Assembly (NCBI GenBank): GCA_934692625.1
Contig: CAKUUC010000008.1
Span: 1-64,000 of the forward strand
DNA: 64,000 bases
Origin: an uncultured Candidatus Melainabacteria bacterium
GTDB taxonomy: Bacteria > Cyanobacteriota > Vampirovibrionia > Gastranaerophilales > Gastranaerophilaceae
Reading direction: 5' to 3'
The stretch's first letter is position 1, and each line of letters opens with the position of its first letter. The position numbers and the translations under genes were made by a program. Below, piece by piece: positions 33,240-42,254 of this stretch. The notes beneath the pieces were generated by a model. It did no database searches. It saw nothing but the letters and a program-made list of their open reading frames with translations, and was not told the DNA's origin.

Positions 33240-34856
33240 TTATTTATTAAATTGTTTGTTTCGCTTAATTGCCGCTTCAATTAGTCCTGTGAATAACGGA
33301 TGTGGTCTGTCTGGTCTTGATTTGAATTCTGGGTGGAACTGACATGCAACAAACCAGTCAAGTTTTGGCAATTCTACGATTTCTGCAAGCATTCCATCTG
33401 GTGACATTCCTGAAAATACCAACCCCGCATCAGTTAGTTTTTCGATATACTCGTTGTTAACTTCATATCTGTGTCTATGACGTTCTGAAATTGTCAACGA
33501 CCCGTAAGCTTTTTGTGCAACTGAGCCTTCTTTAAGTTTGCAATCGTAAGCGCCAAGTCGCATTGTTCCGCCATAACCTTTGACATTTTTCTGTTCTAAC
33601 ATAATGTCGATTACAGGGTGAGTCGGATTTTCGTCAAATTCTTTAGAATTTGCACCTTTTAATCCAACGACATTTCTTGCATACTCAATAACTGCGCATT
33701 GCATACCTAAGCAAAGTCCTAAGAATGGTAAATTGTTTTCTCTGGCGTATTTTATTACGTTTAATTTGCCTTCTATTCCACGAACTCCAAAGCCCCCTGG
33801 GACAACTACCGCATTAACATCATTCAATTGCTTTTTGCATTGAGCGTAATCAACACAATCTTCTGAGTTTATCCATTTAATCTCAATAGCAGAAGAATTA
33901 GCATATCCTGCGTGTTTTAAAGATTCCACTACAGAAATATACGCATCTGATAATTTTGTATATTTTCCTGCAATTGCAATTTTTAGAGTTCTTTCCGGAT
34001 TTTTAATTCTTTTAATTAAGTTTTCCCAAGCAGTTAAGTTTGGTGTGCGGTCTTCCATTTGTAACATTTTGAGTACAACGGAACACATATTTTGAGTTTC
34101 AAGCGCCAACGGAACTTCATAAATCGTTTTCATATCACGACATTCGATAACCGCATCTTTTGGAACAGAGCAAAATAGTGCAAGTTTTTCTCTTTCTGTT
34201 TTTGAAATCGGTTTAGAAGTTCTGCAAACCAATACTTCCGGTTGAATACCGTAACTTCTCAAAACATTAACGCTGTGTTGAGATGGTTTTGTTTTTAATT
34301 CTCCTGATGTTGGCAAATACGGCAATAATGTGCAATGAACAGATATTGCATTTCCTATGCCTATTTCAGATTTGAATTGTCTGATTGCTTCAATAAACGG
34401 TAAGCTTTCGATATCTCCAATTGTTCCGCCAATTTCAATGATATGAAAGTCTGGATTGAATTGCTTTGTTGCTTCGACAATTTTAGTTTTAATTTCATTT
34501 GTAATGTGCGGAATAACTTGAACTGTTGCGCCCAAATAGTCGCCACGACGTTCTTTGTTGATTACTTCTTGATAAATTTTACCAGAGGTTACGTTGTTTA
34601 CTTTACCAAAACTAGTGTCAGTAAAGCGTTCATAGTGCCCGAGGTCTAAGTCTGTTTCTGCACCATCATCAGTCACAAAAACTTCACCGTGTTGAAACGG
34701 ACTCATTGTTCCCGGATCTACATTTATATATGGGTCAAATTTTTGGATTATTACCGAATAATCTCTTGAACGTAGTAATCTACCTAATGACGCTGCGATA
34801 ATTCCTTTTCCTAGTGAACTTACAACACCGCCTGTTACAAATATATATTTTGTCAT
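33240..34856 (-). CDS. pyrG: CTP synthase
   Basis: A 538-aa amidoligase making CTP from UTP, ATP and glutamine. The start is placed at MTKYIFVTGG, the family N-terminus; a TTG five codons earlier is less likely. The synthetase domain has GGVVSSLGKGI and the DPYINVDPGTMSPFQHGEVF region. The glutaminase domain has FLGLCLGMQ (catalytic Cys) and QFHPEF (His/Glu). It follows gatC by 23 bp on the minus strand. Confidence 0.97.
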   Translation of the reverse strand: MTKYIFVTGGVVSSLGKGIIAASLGRLLRSRDYSVIIQKFDPYINVDPGTMSPFQHGEVFVTDDGAETDLDLGHYERFTDTSFGKVNNVTSGKIYQEVINKERRGDYLGATVQVIPHITNEIKTKIVEATKQFNPDFHIIEIGGTIGDIESLPFIEAIRQFKSEIGIGNAISVHCTLLPYLPTSGELKTKPSQHSVNVLRSYGIQPEVLVCRTSKPISKTEREKLALFCSVPKDAVIECRDMKTIYEVPLALETQNMCSVVLKMLQMEDRTPNLTAWENLIKRIKNPERTLKIAIAGKYTKLSDAYISVVESLKHAGYANSSAIEIKWINSEDCVDYAQCKKQLNDVNAVVVPGGFGVRGIEGKLNVIKYARENNLPFLGLCLGMQCAVIEYARNVVGLKGANSKEFDENPTHPVIDIMLEQKNVKGYGGTMRLGAYDCKLKEGSVAQKAYGSLTISERHRHRYEVNNEYIEKLTDAGLVFSGMSPDGMLAEIVELPKLDWFVACQFHPEFKSRPDRPHPLFTGLIEAAIKRNKQFNK

Positions 34857-34879
34857 GATACAAGATCCCAAATTTAAAA

Positions 34880-35161
34880 CTAATTGATTTTAGGTACTTT
34901 GAAGAAGCCGTTTTCTTCGTCAGGTGCATTTGCCATTAACGCTTCTTTTGAAATTTCTTGCACCGGAATGTCTTCTCTAGTAACATTTACAAAATCAATA
35001 ACTTGAGTCATCGGTTTAACATTTGAAGTATCAACTTCATTCATTTGGTCAACGTACTTCAATACATCGCCAAGTTGTTTTGTATATAAAACTTTTTCGT
35101 CTTCTGTAAGTTCTAATCTTGCTAATTTTGCAACATGTTCAACGTCTTTTACTGTAATCAT
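34880..35161 (-). CDS. gatC: Asp/Glu-tRNA amidotransferase subunit C
   Basis: A 93-aa GatC, the small belt subunit that holds GatA to GatB. The N-terminal VEHVAKLARLELTEDE and C-terminal PDEENGFFKVPKI are characteristic. The gene is probably in one transcript with pyrG. An extended -10 (TATGATACTAT, 35199-35209) lies upstream. Confidence 0.96.
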   Translation of the reverse strand: MITVKDVEHVAKLARLELTEDEKVLYTKQLGDVLKYVDQMNEVDTSNVKPMTQVIDFVNVTREDIPVQEISKEALMANAPDEENGFFKVPKIN

Positions 35162-35353
35162 TATTATCTCCTCAAACGTACGAATACACTATATTTATAT
35201 AGTATCATAAACAACTTTTTTTGAGTGGATAAATTTTCTTCTTTTTACCAATGTTAACAAATGTTAATTAGATAGTTGGGTAATTGGCAAATTAATTTCT
35301 TTACGAGTATTATAGGTGGTGTAATCTGATAACAAAAAAGAAAGGACAATAAA

Positions 35354-35599
35354 ATGATGAACGGTGTATCTTTTACAGGTAGAGAAGGAATGTTAACAAA
35401 AGGTATTAAAAATGTTGCAGCTCCAGATAAAATTCATGAATATCTAGGCACTGGTAAAATTTATAAAAAAGCGGCTCAAGTGGTTCCTGATATTCGTCCA
35501 CAACTTGCAGAACTTGAAAAAAGCTATGCAATTTCTCACGGAACACCTGCAGATGTTGTTAAAGTTACTATCGGTAAAATTTTAAATACTAACGCATAG
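35354..35599 (+). CDS. Small unknown protein with N-terminal F-x-G motif
   Basis: An 81-aa protein. MMNGVSFTGREG opens the sequence with the shared F-x-[AG] motif, followed by a basic helical body. GAAAGGA lies seven bases before the ATG, and a terminator follows directly. No family is recognised. Either of two consecutive ATG codons could start it. Confidence 0.65.
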   Translation: MMNGVSFTGREGMLTKGIKNVAAPDKIHEYLGTGKIYKKAAQVVPDIRPQLAELEKSYAISHGTPADVVKVTIGKILNTNA

Positions 35600-35617
35600 T
35601 AAATCTTTGAAGATATA

Positions 35618-35654
35618 AAAAAGAAGGCTTCTCCAATTTGGAAAGTCTTCTTTT
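35618..35654 (+). terminator. Terminator of the 81-aa protein gene
   Basis: Long imperfect stem AAGAAGGCTT.../...AGTCTTCTT (35621-35652) followed by TTTT. Confidence 0.8.
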
Positions 35655-35673
35655 TTGTTGTAGTTAAAAGATA

Positions 35674-36804
35674 TTATTTAATACTTTCAAATAATTCAAT
35701 TGCTCTTGCGATAGCCAAATCCATATTATAGTATTTGTAATCCCCTAATCTGCCCAAGAAATATACATTATTTAATGATTTTGCATCGTTTAGATATTTT
35801 TCGTATAATGCTGCATTTTCAGGGCTTGCAATTGGGTAATATCTTTCGTTTTTGCCTAGTTCAAAGAATTCTGAATATTCTTTTGCAATAACTGTTTTTT
35901 CTGATTTATCATTCAAGTAGTGTTTATATTCGTGAATTCTGGTGAAATCGTAATTATTTGGATAGTTTATACAAGCGTGAGATTGATAATATTCTCTGTC
36001 ATAAGTTTCCATTTTGAAATGAACACTTCTATATGGTAATTGACCGTATTTATAGTTGAAAAATTCGTCAATGGAGCCGGTATAAAAAATTCTTACGTTT
36101 TCGCCATCTACAATATTTGAAGTTTCTTTTTTGAAGGATTCAAAATCAGTATTTAGAATAACTTCGATATTTTTATGTGTAAGCATTTTTTCAACAACAG
36201 CAGAGTATCCATCTAACGGAATACCTTGGTATTTGTCTTGGAAATATCTGTCATCAAGTGACAAATAAACCGGAACTCTTGCTGTAACCGCACCATCTAC
36301 ATCTTTTGGTGAAACTCCCCATTGTTTGGTTGTGTAGTTTAGGAAGATTTTTTCATAAACGTAATTTGCAAGATATTTTAAATCGTCATCATCTTGTTTT
36401 TGAAATTCCAAAATAGGAACTTTTGTATTATAAGGAAATGCATCTAAAAGTTTTGATTCCATTCTTTTGGCCATTGTAGTCGGGAAAACTTGATATAAAG
36501 TATGAAAATTGAATGGTATTTGTGCTTCAATTCCGTCTAAAATTCCGACAACAGAGTGCATATATGTGTTGAAATCCGTGAATTGTTTCAAAAATTCCCA
36601 AACTTTTTCGTTGTTTGTATGGAAAATGTGAGAACCGTATTTGTGAATCATAATTCCGTTTTCATCACGGTAATCATAACTGTTACCTGCTATGTGGTCT
36701 TTTTTATCAATAACGATAACTCTTTCGTTTAATTTATCAGCGATAAGATTTGCGATTGTTGCCCCACTAAATCCTGCACCTACGACAATGTTTAATCTGC
36801 TCAT
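35674..36804 (-). CDS. glf: UDP-galactopyranose mutase
   Basis: A 376-aa FAD enzyme converting UDP-galactopyranose to UDP-galactofuranose for surface glycans. The start is ATG 36804 (MSRLNIVVGAGFSGATI) with an AGAGG site; a longer TTG frame runs into the upstream gene. Motifs are GAGFSGATIANLIA, HKYGSHIFHTNNEKVW, NYTTKQWG, and C-terminal FLGRLGDYKYYNMD. It is last in an operon with two glycosyltransferase genes. Confidence 0.96.
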   Translation of the reverse strand: MSRLNIVVGAGFSGATIANLIADKLNERVIVIDKKDHIAGNSYDYRDENGIMIHKYGSHIFHTNNEKVWEFLKQFTDFNTYMHSVVGILDGIEAQIPFNFHTLYQVFPTTMAKRMESKLLDAFPYNTKVPILEFQKQDDDDLKYLANYVYEKIFLNYTTKQWGVSPKDVDGAVTARVPVYLSLDDRYFQDKYQGIPLDGYSAVVEKMLTHKNIEVILNTDFESFKKETSNIVDGENVRIFYTGSIDEFFNYKYGQLPYRSVHFKMETYDREYYQSHACINYPNNYDFTRIHEYKHYLNDKSEKTVIAKEYSEFFELGKNERYYPIASPENAALYEKYLNDAKSLNNVYFLGRLGDYKYYNMDLAIARAIELFESIK

Positions 36805-36814
36805 TTTTTCCTCT

Positions 36815-37873
36815 TTACTTTCTCTTTTCTTTTGTCCAAACAATTTGTCCGAACAATATTATATAATTTTCTCTTTTACTGCTAAATCTTAAATTTATAA
36901 AATTTAATTTTGATTTATCTGATAGAATTTCTAAAATCGGTGATTTTATCATTTTTTTATAAAACTTAAATTCTTTCTTTGTAATTTCTTTTCTTGTGAT
37001 AAGTTTTTCAGAATTTACAAGTGTCCAAAAATCTTGCAAAAATTCTAAGTATCGTGGAATATTTTTGAATTTTATCATTCTGTTAATTACATTAATATAG
37101 GATAATTCTCGTTTAAATAATTGTACTAACAAATTCTCATCGGCGATATTCTTATCTTTTAGCCAATTGTGAATTTCGAGTGTTCTATTTATCGGAACGG
37201 TAAAATCTTTCAAATCTTTAGATGAATCGAAATTGATTTTTCTCCAATAGTAAAGCGGTCGATTTATAAAGGTTATTTTGTTAGCAAAATACAATGTTTG
37301 TATTTGGAACAAATTGTCTGTCCAGCCTGCTCCTTTTGCTTCTATAAATTTTATATTATGTTTTGTTAAAAACTCTCGTCTATAGATGCATGACCAAATG
37401 CTAGGGTGTGAATTTAATAATTCTGGGTGGTCTTGAAGTTTGAAAACTTCATTGTCATCTATCATTCCGCCAAGCATAACTTTTTTTAGATGTCCAAATT
37501 TTTGGGTATAATTTTCATAATATTGAGATTTTGCTATATCAGAATTTGTTTCAATGGCCCTATTTAACAATGTTTCATACATATCAGGTTCAATATAATC
37601 GTCAGGCTCAAGTATTGCGACATAATCACCTGTTGCCTTTGACAACCCCAAGTTGCAAGTGTGTCCGTAACCGCCGTTTTGTTTATCAATAACAATAATA
37701 TTTGAATATTTATTTTTGAATTCATTGATAATTTGAAGACAATTGTCTTTGCTTCCATCATTAAGTACAATGATTTCAATGTCTTTGAGTGTTTGATTAA
37801 CTACACTGTCCAAACATTCTTTCAAATATTTTTCGACATTATACACCGGTATTATTACACTTAATTTTGCCAT
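36815..37873 (-). CDS. Family 2 glycosyltransferase
   Basis: A 352-aa GT-A fold enzyme. LSVIIPVYNVEKYLKECLDS is the nucleotide-binding start, LNDGSKDNC and LEPDDYIEPD the acidic and DxD region. A helical C-terminal extension (about 230-350) follows. It lies 10 bp upstream of glf and directly downstream (0 bp) of the GT8 gene. With glf present, a galactofuranosyl or related transfer is likely but unproven. Confidence 0.9.
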   Translation of the reverse strand: MAKLSVIIPVYNVEKYLKECLDSVVNQTLKDIEIIVLNDGSKDNCLQIINEFKNKYSNIIVIDKQNGGYGHTCNLGLSKATGDYVAILEPDDYIEPDMYETLLNRAIETNSDIAKSQYYENYTQKFGHLKKVMLGGMIDDNEVFKLQDHPELLNSHPSIWSCIYRREFLTKHNIKFIEAKGAGWTDNLFQIQTLYFANKITFINRPLYYWRKINFDSSKDLKDFTVPINRTLEIHNWLKDKNIADENLLVQLFKRELSYINVINRMIKFKNIPRYLEFLQDFWTLVNSEKLITRKEITKKEFKFYKKMIKSPILEILSDKSKLNFINLRFSSKRENYIILFGQIVWTKEKRK

Positions 37874-39625
37874 TTATTTCCCTATTTTTATTTTAAGTTT
37901 GAGTCCTAAAAACTTCACAATGATATGCGATTGTGCTGATAAGTCTTCTCTTTTTATTGAAAATATTCTGTCTTTTATAAAATTTGTATTGCTTTCTTCG
38001 TAATATGAAATAATTGAAGTATTGTATGCTTTTTTTGTTTTAGACATTTTGTACAAATAGTATGAAGTCAACAATTCTGCAAAATATCCTGCCTGTCTGC
38101 CAAAAGATACGTCTTGCGGTAGTTTTAATACTATTGGAAAAAGAAATTCACAATATTTGAAAAAGTCTTCTTTTTTCATGATAAACATGTTGCAAAATCC
38201 ACGATGAATATTGCCTTTTAAGAACTTTTCAATTTCAATACCCTCAGTTTGTTCTACATCTTTGCAAATCTGAATTGCGTTATCAATAAAATCCTTATCT
38301 CTATCTTCAAGGTTTAGCCAAATATCGTAAAAACTTTGTTTTGAAATTGAATGTTTTTGTTTTATAAAATCATACTTAGATAAAATCTTATCAAGTTTAC
38401 CGTAGTTTATCTCAAAATATCTTCTGTAATGATTTAAGCCGATATAGTCAGGATTTCCCAGTTCGTCATAATTTTTCCATGCCCAATAAATAGCGGTCAT
38501 TTCGTTTAAGGTTCTGTTTAAATATGAAATATTATCACCTGTATTATCGCCAATAGTATTATTTAACAACCATTCAAATTCATCTTTAGAAATTCGTCCA
38601 TCTTTAGTTTTTTCAAATGCAATCTCTCGTCCGCAATGAATTGGAACTAACTTGTTGCTATTGTAGATATAATCTTTTTTGTGATATGCCACAAGAATTT
38701 TGACATCTTTTGGCGGATATTGTTTTTTTATGTAAGTGTTGTATAGAGCCACGTAAAATCTTGGACGTAAGAAGAAATGCGGTCTGTATTTCATATACGC
38801 TAACAAAGACGCTTTTTGATTATCTTTTGTCCAATGTTTGTAATCTTTTTCGTTTAATTTCCACGGCGTAAGTTGCAAATATTTGAAATATAAATCTCTA
38901 TGATAGCTGAAACTTCCGTAGTGCCAAGGTTTTTTCTTTGCTGTAAAATGAATGATTTTCGGGTATTTTGTGTAACTTGAACGGTTTGTAAAATTGCTTG
39001 ATTGAACATTCCATTCATCATCAAGTATCAAAATATTACCCTTGCAAACCTCATTTATAATTTCTTGATCGCCAACTTTAATCGTATCAATATGGTTTTT
39101 AGTATAATCAAGAAATTTTTGTTCAAGGTTTAATTCGACACCTCTTTTTAAATCAACAACAAGCATTCCTGCATTTATGTATGTAGGATTATCTTTTACA
39201 AGATGTTTTTTGATATCGTGAACACCGGCAATTGGGGAACCTTTTAAGTCAACATTGAATAAATCAAATAACGAAGTTTGAACAACCACATCGCAATCTA
39301 AATAAATAATTCTAGAAACATGAGGTAGTAATGTCGGTAATTTTAAGCGATAATAAGTTGCTAAGGTTACGTATTGATGAGATTTTACATTTTTGTAGTT
39401 GTCAAAACAATTATCATTAATTTTTACAAAGTTTATTTCACAATTTTTTATACTTTTCAGTGATAAAATTTCTTGTTTATGCTTGTCGGAAATTCCACCA
39501 TCTAATATATAAAAAACAAGGTCATCAGTATTTTTTGCATTTGACAATGTCGATGCAATTACAACTCCTGCATGTTCAGCATAATTATCATCACAAGATA
39601 AACAAATGTTGATAATATTACCCAT
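37874..39625 (-). CDS. Glycosyltransferase fusion: GT8 + DUF4422
   Basis: A 583-aa protein. Residues about 5-270 are a GT8 domain (LgtC-like) with YLDCDVVVQTSLFDLF (DxD), INAGMLVVDL, and IIHFTAKKKPWHYG. Residues about 310-545 are DUF4422, with VAYHKKDYIY, the VPIHCGREIAF segment and YIGLNHYRRYF, a domain common in capsule and exopolysaccharide clusters. The two activities on one chain suggest sequential sugar additions. First gene of the operon, with a TTGACA promoter and GGAAGG site. Confidence 0.92.
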   Translation of the reverse strand: MGNIINICLSCDDNYAEHAGVVIASTLSNAKNTDDLVFYILDGGISDKHKQEILSLKSIKNCEINFVKINDNCFDNYKNVKSHQYVTLATYYRLKLPTLLPHVSRIIYLDCDVVVQTSLFDLFNVDLKGSPIAGVHDIKKHLVKDNPTYINAGMLVVDLKRGVELNLEQKFLDYTKNHIDTIKVGDQEIINEVCKGNILILDDEWNVQSSNFTNRSSYTKYPKIIHFTAKKKPWHYGSFSYHRDLYFKYLQLTPWKLNEKDYKHWTKDNQKASLLAYMKYRPHFFLRPRFYVALYNTYIKKQYPPKDVKILVAYHKKDYIYNSNKLVPIHCGREIAFEKTKDGRISKDEFEWLLNNTIGDNTGDNISYLNRTLNEMTAIYWAWKNYDELGNPDYIGLNHYRRYFEINYGKLDKILSKYDFIKQKHSISKQSFYDIWLNLEDRDKDFIDNAIQICKDVEQTEGIEIEKFLKGNIHRGFCNMFIMKKEDFFKYCEFLFPIVLKLPQDVSFGRQAGYFAELLTSYYLYKMSKTKKAYNTSIISYYEESNTNFIKDRIFSIKREDLSAQSHIIVKFLGLKLKIKIGK

Positions 39626-39652
39626 TTTGATACGAATTTCCTTCCTTTTTCA

Positions 39653-39681
39653 AGGATATAATTAATTAGTATTTATGTCAA
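39653..39681 (-). promoter_or_regulatory. Promoter of the GT8-GT2-glf operon
   Basis: Minus-strand -35 TTGACA (39676-39681), 17-base spacer, -10 TATCCT (39653-39658), 27 bases before the ATG. Confidence 0.6.
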
Positions 39682-39704
39682 CGAATAATATATTTTTATA
39701 TACT

Positions 39705-39736
39705 AAAAAAACACCCAAAGATTAAGGGTGTTTTTT
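39705..39736. terminator. Bidirectional terminator
   Basis: AAAAAACACCC and GGGTGTTTTTT pair around a 9-base loop. It ends the minus-strand gene at 39758-40348 and stands just before the glycan operon promoter. Confidence 0.85.
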
Positions 39737-39757
39737 AGGTTGATTTTTTGTAAATTA

Positions 39758-40348
39758 TTAATGCCTGTATTGAGCGGTATCCCAATCCATAATAGGAATG
39801 TCGCTTTCAAAATCTTTAATTTTTTCGGTTGTAGTTTCAAGTTTTTTGCTTGCTTCGCTAAATTCTTTTTGTATTCTTTCAGCGGCAGCGTTATTTTGTT
39901 TTGCTAATATTGAATATGTCGGATTTCCAGAGATTTCTGCTCTTGTGTTGTTTAATGCTGCCATACTTTTTAAGTGGGTTAGTTTATTATCTAATGCGTT
40001 CAATTTTGGAACTTCTTTACCTTCCAATTTACCTTTTTTGAAGATTCTGGCAAATGCTTTTCCCATCTCTTGAGCGTTTGCTCGACTAAACCAATGTTTG
40101 AATTCTTTTAGCGGTTCAGATGTTGCAGCTACATTTCCATCAACTATAAAATCTGCGACATTGAAGTAAGTTCCATCTAATCTGTCAACTTTATAAGCTT
40201 GAATAACAAGTTCATCGTTTTTATAGTGCTGTGTCAATTTAGAAAAAGTTTCTTCCGCTTTTGCCAATTTTGCCCTGTCCAAGTTTATGTCGTTAAGTTT
40301 TAATCTTGCCGAGAATGCAGGTTGGTTTACGCTGTAATTAGTGTTCAT
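39758..40348 (-). CDS. Unknown protein with N-terminal F-x-A motif
   Basis: A 196-aa soluble protein. NQPAFSARLKLND gives the F-x-[AG] motif at residues 10-14. The rest is mainly helical with charged coiled-coil character in the last third (ASKKLETTTEKIKDFES). No signal peptide and no known domain. A GGAGG-like site precedes the ATG. It ends at a strong terminator, so it is a single unit or the last of two. Confidence 0.65.
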   Translation of the reverse strand: MNTNYSVNQPAFSARLKLNDINLDRAKLAKAEETFSKLTQHYKNDELVIQAYKVDRLDGTYFNVADFIVDGNVAATSEPLKEFKHWFSRANAQEMGKAFARIFKKGKLEGKEVPKLNALDNKLTHLKSMAALNNTRAEISGNPTYSILAKQNNAAAERIQKEFSEASKKLETTTEKIKDFESDIPIMDWDTAQYRH

Positions 40349-40429
40349 TAAGTTGCCTCCTTTTGTTATTTACACGAAGGCTTCTCAAGATGTAAACTTG
40401 CTACCAAAATAAAAAATCGTTACAAAAAT

Positions 40430-40753
40430 TTATAACCCTAAATCCTTTAAAAGTCTTTCGTTTTCGGAAAGATTAAACAACGCATCTTCAGAAAACGGGT
40501 CAACGATTCCGTTTTTTCTGAATAAATCATCAACAATCTTGTTGTGAGTTGTATTTTCAGGGTTTGAAAGTGCTAGTTTTGTGAAATTTGTGATGTCTGT
40601 TTTTCTTTCGTATAAATTTAGAGCATGCTTAGACAAACCTTTTAAAAAGGTTGTTTTTGTTTCTTCTTTGAACGAATTAATCGGCGAAGACATTGGAAAA
40701 CAAGAGTTTTCGTCATTTGCTGCTTTTAGTTGTTTTGCCAATTTTTTGAACAT
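40430..40753 (-). CDS. Small unknown helical protein
   Basis: A 107-aa protein. ATG at 40753 with AGGGAG five bases upstream; a GTG directly before it is in frame but too close. Basic N-terminus (MFKKLAKQLKAAND), Ser/Thr-rich middle and acidic Leu-rich C-terminus (LSENERLLKDLGL). No family is recognised. It lies 81 bp upstream of the 196-aa protein gene. Confidence 0.5.
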   Translation of the reverse strand: MFKKLAKQLKAANDENSCFPMSSPINSFKEETKTTFLKGLSKHALNLYERKTDITNFTKLALSNPENTTHNKIVDDLFRKNGIVDPFSEDALFNLSENERLLKDLGL

Positions 40754-40905
40754 CACATCTCCCTATAGTTATTAATATTATACATTATTTCAGAAATATT
40801 GCAATTTTATATTGTCATGCCGTACAAATTTGTAATACCTACCTTGATTATTCGTTTTGTTTAAAATAAAATGCAAGTACTAAAAAAAAGGAGTAAGAGT
40901 AGATT

Positions 40906-42171
40906 ATGCTTGATATTAAACTAATTAGAGAAAATCCTGAGAAAATAAATGAATTGTTAAAAAGAAGAAATCCTGCTTTATCAATAGATGAAGTTATTAA
41001 GATTGATGAAGAGAGAAGAAAAATTCAAACTCAGGCTGACGAACTTAGAGCGCGCAGAAAAAATGAATCTCAAAAAATTGGTATGATGAAGAAAAATGGT
41101 GAAAATACCGATGAAATTCAAGAAGATGTGAGAAAATTAGGTGATGAAATTAAAGAATTAGAAGAAGTTCAAAACCAATTAGACCAAAAACAAAGAGATG
41201 TTCTTCTTCATATCCCAAACATTCCTGATGAATCTACTCCGATAGGAAAATCTGAAGATGATAACGTAGTTGTTTCAACTTGGGGTGAACCTACAAAATT
41301 TGATTTTGATTTCAAAGCGCATTGGGATATTTGCGAAGAAAAAGGAATTGTTGATTTCGAGCGTGGTGTAAGATTATCTCAATCAAGATTTATCTTGTAC
41401 CGTGGAAAAGGCGCAAGACTTGAACGTGCTATTATCAACTTCTTCCTTGATGAGCATACTCAAAACGAAGGTTATGAGGAAATTTTACCACCATTTATGG
41501 CAAATTCTGCTACAATGACCGGTACTGGTCAACTTCCAAAATTTAAAGAAGATATGTACAAATGTGAAAACGAAGATTTGTACTTGATTCCGACAGCCGA
41601 AGTTCCTGTTACTAATATTTATGCCGGTGAAATTCTATCAGAAGATGAATTGCCTAAATATATGACTGCATACACTCCATGCTTTAGACGTGAAGCTGGT
41701 TCAGCTGGTAAAGATACAAGAGGTTTAATAAGAGTTCACCAATTCAATAAAGTTGAAATGGTAAAATATACAACTCCTGAAAATTCTCCAATGGAACACG
41801 AAAAATTAACTGAAAACGGTGAAAGAATGCTTCAACTTTTGGGTTTGCCATATAGAAGAGTTTCTTTATGTACTGCTGATATCGGATTTTCTGCTAACAA
41901 ATGTTGGGATTTGGAAGTTTGGATGCCATCTTACGGAACTTATAAAGAAATTTCAAGTTGTTCTAATTATGGTGATTACCAAGCACGTCGTGCAAATATC
42001 AGATATAAAGATAAAGCTACCGGCAAAACCAGATTTGTTCACACAATTAATGGCTCAGGTTTGGCAGTTGGTAGAACATTTGCAGCGATTATTGAAAACT
42101 TCCAACAAGAAGATGGAACAGTTATTATTCCGGAAGTTTTGAGAAAATATACCGGTTTTGACAGACTATAA
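40906..42171 (+). CDS. serS: Seryl-tRNA synthetase
   Basis: A 421-aa class II synthetase. MLDIKLIRENPEKINELLKR opens the long antiparallel coiled-coil arm (about 30-105) that contacts the tRNA-Ser variable arm. Motif 2 is CFRREAGSAGKDTRG, and motif 3 is GSGLAVGRTFAAIIEN. AAAGGAG lies about 12 bases upstream. Single-gene unit with a terminator. Confidence 0.98.
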   Translation: MLDIKLIRENPEKINELLKRRNPALSIDEVIKIDEERRKIQTQADELRARRKNESQKIGMMKKNGENTDEIQEDVRKLGDEIKELEEVQNQLDQKQRDVLLHIPNIPDESTPIGKSEDDNVVVSTWGEPTKFDFDFKAHWDICEEKGIVDFERGVRLSQSRFILYRGKGARLERAIINFFLDEHTQNEGYEEILPPFMANSATMTGTGQLPKFKEDMYKCENEDLYLIPTAEVPVTNIYAGEILSEDELPKYMTAYTPCFRREAGSAGKDTRGLIRVHQFNKVEMVKYTTPENSPMEHEKLTENGERMLQLLGLPYRRVSLCTADIGFSANKCWDLEVWMPSYGTYKEISSCSNYGDYQARRANIRYKDKATGKTRFVHTINGSGLAVGRTFAAIIENFQQEDGTVIIPEVLRKYTGFDRL

Positions 42172-42201
42172 TATAGTTTTAAAAACATAAATATTATAAA
42201 A

Positions 42202-42240
42202 GTTGGCTCTAAATTAAAAATTTAGAGCCTCTTTTTTATC
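42202..42240. terminator. Bidirectional terminator between serS and cyclase gene
   Basis: Perfect stem GGCTCTAAAT/ATTTAGAGCC with a 5-base loop; TTTTTT follows on the plus strand and AACTTTT on the minus strand. Confidence 0.85.
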
Positions 42241-42254
42241 TTATCTAAATATTA

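Noticed and set aside
36804..36843. Longer start of glf
   Set aside because: The extension is lysine-rich and enters the upstream glycosyltransferase gene. MSRLNIVVGAGFSG with an AGAGG site is the family start.
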